Source of the DNA: Bordetella genomosp. 10
Lineage (GTDB): Bacteria; Pseudomonadota; Gammaproteobacteria; Burkholderiales; Burkholderiaceae_B
Length of the DNA: 64,000 bases
Assembly (NCBI RefSeq): GCF_002261225.1
Contig: NZ_NEVM01000005.1
Location: 186,001 to 250,000, forward strand
Reading direction: 5' to 3'
Under the pieces are notes generated by a model. The model worked only from the letters and a program-made list of their open reading frames with translations. It ran no database searches and was not told the origin of the DNA. A program made the position numbers and the translations under genes. Shown here piece by piece: positions 60,089 to 64,000 of the stretch (the stretch's first letter is position 1; each line of letters begins with the position of its first letter).

Positions 60089-60116
60089 CTCCCACGAATA
60101 ACACCGACGAATAATA
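60078..60116 (+). repeat. Three-copy 13-bp tandem repeat at the end of the large subunit
   Basis: Units ccgacgaataact (60078-60090), cccacgaataaca (60091-60103) and ccgacgaataata (60104-60116) run through the stop codon. The first unit contains the actual TAA; the others repeat it out of frame. It is probably a recent small duplication. Confidence 0.7.
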
Positions 60117-60136
60117 CGGACGCTGATACGAACGCC

Positions 60137-60961
60137 ATGGACTTCAGAATCGATGCGCTACTGCCCGCGACGGCTTCGCAACTGTGGGCGATCTTCTTCG
60201 ACGTGAAGCGGGTCGCCACGCTCATACCCGGCTGCGAGAACGTCGAGGAGGTGGAGAAACTCAAGGTGTTCTCGGCGGTCATGCGGCAGAAGATCGGACC
60301 GTTCAAGCTGGACGTTCCCACCCGCATCGACGTCGAGTCCTACGAGACCGAGCGGCAGGTCCGCCTGAAGGCCGCGGGCAGCGACAAGGCGACCGGCACC
60401 TCGATCGACGTCGGCATGGAGGTCAACCTCGAGGAACAGCGCGACGGCGACGAGGTGCTGTGCAAGCTCGACGTCAGCGCCAGCATGCAAGTGGCCGGCC
60501 GCCTCGCCTCCCTCGGCTATCCCATCGTGCGGAAACGGTCCGAACAACTCTTCGCCGAATTCGAGGAGCGGCTGCGGGCGGAGCTGGACAACGTGAACGG
60601 GGTCCGGCCCGCCGAACCGGCGCCCGGCAGCGGCCGGGAGACGGCCGGCGCGGCAAGGCCGGCCGCCGCCGAACCGCTGGCGCCCACGCCGGCCGCGGCC
60701 GCGCAACAACCCCAACCAAGGCAAGCCGAAGCGCCACGGCAAGCGCCGCGACAATCGCCACCGCCGCGCCTTGCACCGGCGGCCGGATCCCGCCGCGGCC
60801 GCGAAATCGAACTCGTCTTCCTGTGGCCCAGGCTGGGCATCAACGTCGCCGTGGCCGTCGGCGTCGCCCATGGCGCGGTGGCCTTGGGCCAGTCGCCCTG
60901 GTGGTGGCTGGCCGCCCCGCTGCTGGGCGTCGCGGCCAGCCTGGGAAAGCGGGCCGACTGA
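60137..60961 (+). CDS. CoxG/SRPBCC family protein
   Basis: 274-residue CoxG-type protein: an SRPBCC domain (residues 1-150; WAIFFDVKRVATLIPGCENV, VRLKAAGSDKATGTSIDVG), an Ala/Pro/Gln-rich linker (PTPAAAAQQPQPRQAEAPRQ) and a hydrophobic C-terminal segment (INVAVAVGVAHGAVALG, WWWLAAPLLGVAASLG). CoxG anchors CO dehydrogenase to the membrane, so this protein probably ties the hydroxylase to the respiratory chain. Its stop overlaps the next start by 1 nt. Confidence 0.85.
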   Translation: MDFRIDALLPATASQLWAIFFDVKRVATLIPGCENVEEVEKLKVFSAVMRQKIGPFKLDVPTRIDVESYETERQVRLKAAGSDKATGTSIDVGMEVNLEEQRDGDEVLCKLDVSASMQVAGRLASLGYPIVRKRSEQLFAEFEERLRAELDNVNGVRPAEPAPGSGRETAGAARPAAAEPLAPTPAAAAQQPQPRQAEAPRQAPRQSPPPRLAPAAGSRRGREIELVFLWPRLGINVAVAVGVAHGAVALGQSPWWWLAAPLLGVAASLGKRAD

Positions 60962-61824
60962 TGCGCGCCAAGAAATTCTTCCTGCACCGGCCGCGCGATC
61001 TGGCCGAGGCCATCGCGCTCAAGGCGGAGCACGGCGACGCCGCGACCTTCCACGCGGGCGGGACCGAACTGCTGGTCGCCCTGAAGGCGCACGTCCTGCG
61101 ATACGAGCACGTGATCGACATCAAGCAGATCCCGGGCCTGAAGGGCGTGCGCGTGAAGGACGACGGCGCCATATCGATCGGTTCGCTGACCACGCACGAC
61201 AGCATCGCCAACGATCCCATCGTCCGTGCGTCGCTGCCGGGATACGCCGAGCTCAGCGAAAACGTGGCGAACATCCGGGTCCGGATGGCCGGCACGCTGG
61301 GCGGCGTACTCTGTTTCGCCGAGCCGCACGCGGACGCGCCGACCATGCTGTGCGCGCTGGACGCCTGGGTCGTCCTGGCTGGCCCGAGCGGGGACCGCGA
61401 GCTGCCCTGCCGGGATTTCCACCTGGGTGAATTCGCCACCGCGCGCGGCGACGACGAATTGCTGACGGCGATAGAAATCGCGCCGCAGTCGGCGGGCACG
61501 CGGTCCGCCTACCGGGCCTTCGGGCACACGGAAAGGCCGGCCGTCGGCGTCGCCGCGGCCTGGTCGACGGACAACCCGCAACGGCTGAGCCTGTGGGCCG
61601 GCGCGATTTCCGCCTGTCCGACCCGGCTGGCGCGCGCCGAGGAGGCCGCCGCCGCGCTCGCCGACGATCTTTCCGCCGAGGCCGTATGGAAGCGCCTGCG
61701 GCCCGCGGTCGCCGCGGACGCGGAGGACATCGACGCCCACGACGACCTCCATGGCGGCGCCGACTACAAGCGCCATCTCGTTTCCGTTCTTGCCGAACGC
61801 GCCCTGAAGGCCTGCCTGCCATGA
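60961..61824 (+). CDS. Molybdenum hydroxylase FAD-binding subunit
   Basis: 287-residue medium subunit. The FAD-binding domain (LAEAIALKAEHGDAATFHAG then GTELLVALKAHV; NVANIRVRMAGTLGGVLCFA) and the C-terminal CO-dehydrogenase flavoprotein domain (AYRAFGHTERPAVGVAAAWS) are complete. The usual TIGGN and AGGTDL loops are in modified form (AGGTELL, MAGTLGG). It passes electrons from the iron-sulfur subunit onward. TGATG overlap with coxG and ATGA overlap with the next gene. Confidence 0.92.
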   Translation: MRAKKFFLHRPRDLAEAIALKAEHGDAATFHAGGTELLVALKAHVLRYEHVIDIKQIPGLKGVRVKDDGAISIGSLTTHDSIANDPIVRASLPGYAELSENVANIRVRMAGTLGGVLCFAEPHADAPTMLCALDAWVVLAGPSGDRELPCRDFHLGEFATARGDDELLTAIEIAPQSAGTRSAYRAFGHTERPAVGVAAAWSTDNPQRLSLWAGAISACPTRLARAEEAAAALADDLSAEAVWKRLRPAVAADAEDIDAHDDLHGGADYKRHLVSVLAERALKACLP

Positions 61825-62321
61825 CCCGGACCGATACCGAATTTCCCATGATGCGCGTGGACTTCAAGGTCAACGGCCAGGCCGCGTCGCTGGACATCGA
61901 GCCCTGTGAAATGCTGATCGACGTACTGCGCGACCGGCTGCAACTGAAGGGCACCAAGCGGTCTTGCGACGTGCAGGTCTGCGGCGCCTGCACGGTGCTG
62001 GTGGACGGCAATCCCACCTCCAGTTGCACGACCCTCTGCGCCGACGCGCACGAACGCGAGGTCACCACCATCGAGGGCCTGGCGCAAGGCAAGCGGCTGG
62101 ATCCCCTCCAGCGCGCGTTCATCGCGCACGGCGCCCTGCAATGCGGGTTTTGCACGCCCGGCATGATCCTCGCCGTCAAGGCAATGCTGGCGCGCCATGA
62201 GCGGCCCTCCGAGGAAACGGTCCGCCATTACCTGCGCGGCAACATCTGCAGATGCACCGGCTACGTGAAGATCCTCGAAGCCATCATGGATCTCGTCCAC
62301 AACCCTTCCCATTACCGATAG
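61821..62321 (+). CDS. Molybdenum hydroxylase [2Fe-2S] subunit
   Basis: 166-residue small subunit. The plant-type ferredoxin cluster has Cys49, Cys54, Cys57 and Cys69 (KGTKRSCDVQVCGACTVLVD). The second cluster has Cys108, Cys111, Cys143 and Cys145 (QCGFCTPGM, GNICRCTGY). This fits the standard three-subunit hydroxylase with two [2Fe-2S] centres. The 4-nt overlap with the FAD gene gives coupled translation. Confidence 0.95.
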   Translation: MTRTDTEFPMMRVDFKVNGQAASLDIEPCEMLIDVLRDRLQLKGTKRSCDVQVCGACTVLVDGNPTSSCTTLCADAHEREVTTIEGLAQGKRLDPLQRAFIAHGALQCGFCTPGMILAVKAMLARHERPSEETVRHYLRGNICRCTGYVKILEAIMDLVHNPSHYR

Positions 62322-62329
62322 GAGAACCC

Positions 62330-63550
62330 ATGTCCGACTCCAGCAATACCCCGCCACGCACGCACGCGATCATCGCCGGCGCCGGGATGGGAGGGTTGAC
62401 CCTGGCGCTGGCCCTTTTGAAAAAGGGCTTCGACGTCGACGTCTACGAACAGTCCCCCGAGCTTCGCGAGGTCGGCGCAGGCCTGTGGATCTCGGCCAAC
62501 GGCGCGAAGGTCATGGCCGCCCTGGGCCTGAAGGAAAGGCTGGAGGAGATCAACCTGCCGCCGCAGGACAGGCTGATCCGCTACTGGAAGACCGGCGAGG
62601 GTAGATCCGTCTACAACCGCGACGGCAACCCGTCGAAGGCCGACCACACGCTGATCCAGGTGCTGCGCTCGGAATTGCAGCGCGTGCTGTATGAAGCCGT
62701 CGTGGCGATCAAGCCGGACGCGGTGCACTTCGGCGTGCGCTCGGCCGGCGCCGAAACGGTTGGCGGCCGCGCCCGCCTGCTGCTCGGCGACGGCGGCCAT
62801 GTGGATGGCGACGTCGTCGTCGGCTGCGACGGCGCGCACTCCCGCGTGCGCCAGTCGATGTTCGGTCCCGCGCCGGCCCGCTACACCGGCGCCCTGGCCT
62901 GGCGCGGCCTCACCCCCATGGGCAAGCTCAAGCCGCAGCATCGGGAAGCGCTGGCGTCGACCTGGGTCGGCCCCACCGCCCACGTCACGACCTATCCCGT
63001 GCAGAAGAACGGCGAGATGTTTGTCAGTTTCTCGGCGCAGGTCGACAGCGACACGTGGCACACCGAATCGTGGTCGGAGAAAGGAGACCTGGCCGACGCG
63101 CTCAAGGATTTCGAGGGCTGGCATTCCGACATCGTCGACCTGTTCGTCGGATCGGAAAACCTCTTCCGCTGGGGATTGTTCGTCCGCGATCCGCTTCAAG
63201 CATGGTCCCAGGGCCAGGTGACCCTGGTGGGCGACGCCTGCCATTCCATGACGCCCTATCTCGGCATGGGCGTCAACATGACGATGGAGGACGCCTTCGT
63301 GCTCGCCCGCTGCCTGGAACAGGGTCCGGACGACATCGCGGCGGCGCTGCGGCGCTACGACCGCGCGCGCATCGAACGCGCGAACCGCACCAAGGCCGAA
63401 TCGCTGAAGATGTTCCGCATCTTCCACAGCCCGGCATTGGCCCGGCCCGAGACCGCATGGCCGTACATCGACACGCACTGGTCGGCGCAGGCCGTCCGCG
63501 AGCGCTACGACTGGCTGCTGCAATACGACGCGACGACGGTGGAGATCTGA
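62330..63550 (+). CDS. FAD-dependent monooxygenase, candidate 6-hydroxynicotinate 3-monooxygenase role
   Basis: 406-residue class A flavin monooxygenase: N-terminal FAD motif IIAGAGMGGLTLALALLKKG, DG motif GCDGAHSRVR and GDACHSMTPYLGMGVNM, the usual salicylate hydroxylase/NicC-like layout. In this pathway it could hydroxylate and decarboxylate a hydroxypyridine carboxylate to 2,5-dihydroxypyridine, as NicC does. Sequence likeness to NicC is general, not diagnostic. GGAG precedes the ATG, 8 nt after the iron-sulfur gene. Confidence 0.85.
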   Translation: MSDSSNTPPRTHAIIAGAGMGGLTLALALLKKGFDVDVYEQSPELREVGAGLWISANGAKVMAALGLKERLEEINLPPQDRLIRYWKTGEGRSVYNRDGNPSKADHTLIQVLRSELQRVLYEAVVAIKPDAVHFGVRSAGAETVGGRARLLLGDGGHVDGDVVVGCDGAHSRVRQSMFGPAPARYTGALAWRGLTPMGKLKPQHREALASTWVGPTAHVTTYPVQKNGEMFVSFSAQVDSDTWHTESWSEKGDLADALKDFEGWHSDIVDLFVGSENLFRWGLFVRDPLQAWSQGQVTLVGDACHSMTPYLGMGVNMTMEDAFVLARCLEQGPDDIAAALRRYDRARIERANRTKAESLKMFRIFHSPALARPETAWPYIDTHWSAQAVRERYDWLLQYDATTVEI

Positions 63551-63554
63551 CATC

Positions 63555-64000
63555 ATGACCGAGGTAGTGGAAAAACGCGCCCGCCCCTGGGACGGCATCA
63601 TTCCCGAGCGGGAGCTCGACATATACCGGCGCGCGGGCTGGGGCGCGCCGACCGGCATAGGCCGCCGTCCGGCCTTGCTGGTCATCGACGTGCAATACCG
63701 GTCGATGGGCTACGAAGCGATGCCCATCGAGCAGGCCATCGAGGCCATGCCCACGAGCTGCGGCGAATACGGCTGGCGCGCCGTGCCGCACATCGCGCGC
63801 TTGCTGCAAGCATTCCGGGACATGGGCGCGCCGGTCCTGTACCCCTACGTCGCCTTCAAGCGATCGCATGACCGCGGCCAATTCGAAGCCAAGGTCCCGG
63901 GCGTCATGGACGTGTCGGCTCCCGACTACGAGTTCGTCAAGGAGGTGCGGCCGCGGCAGGGCGACATCCAGATTCCCAAGCACCAGGCCAGCGCCTTCCA
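63555..64000 (+). CDS. Isochorismatase-like cysteine hydrolase, 3' end missing
   Basis: The first 148 codons are visible. The catalytic Asp is in RPALLVIDVQYRSMG and the Lys region is in QIPKHQASAF; the nucleophilic Cys would lie beyond the window edge. Members hydrolyse amides such as maleamate, so a NicF-like maleamate amidohydrolase is a good candidate given the neighbours. A GGAG sits 10 nt before the ATG, and the gene is 4 nt after the monooxygenase stop. Confidence 0.85.
   Translation, partial: MTEVVEKRARPWDGIIPERELDIYRRAGWGAPTGIGRRPALLVIDVQYRSMGYEAMPIEQAIEAMPTSCGEYGWRAVPHIARLLQAFRDMGAPVLYPYVAFKRSHDRGQFEAKVPGVMDVSAPDYEFVKEVRPRQGDIQIPKHQASAF

Noticed and set aside
61593..62321. A 242-residue version of the iron-sulfur subunit
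   Set aside because: The first 76 residues are an out-of-frame reading of the FAD gene; the ATG at 61821 in the ATGA overlap is the real start.

Overview
This is a 64 kb GC-rich chromosomal window from a betaproteobacterium, most likely of the Alcaligenaceae (Bordetella/Achromobacter type). The evidence is the high GC in every reading frame, four periplasmic 'Bug' receptors of the tripartite tricarboxylate transport type, a dense set of LysR regulators each next to a small catabolic operon, a FecI/FecR/TonB iron-signalling operon, and a two-copy intergenic repeat of a kind I recall as dispersed in these genomes (from memory, not searched). I see no rRNA, tRNA, CRISPR array, phage or insertion sequence. 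Genes are tightly packed and often overlap by 1-14 nt.

Layout. 0-9.7 kb is housekeeping: GTP-dependent PEP carboxykinase (pckG, cut by the window edge), a ZntB/CorA-type transporter with a single-base frameshift in its N-terminal domain, the glpR-glpD glycerol-3-phosphate operon behind an operator-like inverted repeat, an aldo/keto reductase, an AraC regulator divergent from a short-chain dehydrogenase, a YbaK-type deacylase and a TANGO2/NRDE protein. 9.9-15.2 kb is a GMC alcohol oxidoreductase, aldehyde dehydrogenase and Bug receptor operon, with a convergent LysR gene. 15.5-23 kb holds a small secreted protein, old yellow enzyme, arfB, a luciferase-like oxidoreductase, a thioredoxin, a YigZ/IMPACT protein with an MFS transporter, and the ABC-F protein YbiT. 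23-28.6 kb is an iron-uptake locus: PepSY membrane protein, then Fur box, fecI, fecR and a TonB receptor with a signalling domain.

28.8-41.9 kb is mixed: enoyl-CoA hydratase, a Kef/YbaL-type antiporter without its RCK domain, a dipeptidase with an extra N-terminal domain, ldcA with a histidine-rich tail, tadA, a HAD phosphatase, an MFS drug pump behind a 29-bp palindrome, a protein resembling Bacillus transglutaminase Tgl, MltB, a DUF72 protein and small proteins. 42-53.7 kb holds catabolic and regulatory modules: LysR-hydrolase-Bug, an MFS transporter, an I78 inhibitor lipoprotein, a 2OG oxygenase, a catR-like/catB/Bug module with an ATAC-N7-GTAT site, and a LysR/aldo-keto reductase pair.

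53.8-64 kb is the most interesting region: a catabolic island for an N-heteroaromatic compound. NicD-like N-formylmaleamate deformylase and NicX-like 2,5-dihydroxypyridine dioxygenase form one transcript. An IclR regulator lies on the opposite strand. A second transcript carries a Bug receptor, a three-subunit molybdenum hydroxylase with a CoxG-type partner, a flavin monooxygenase and a cysteine hydrolase that runs off the window. Together these could take a pyridine carboxylate through hydroxylation, 2,5-dihydroxypyridine and ring opening to maleamate and maleate. The hydroxylase architecture and regulator differ from the known nicAB/nicR systems. Similar promoter/operator motifs precede both transcripts.
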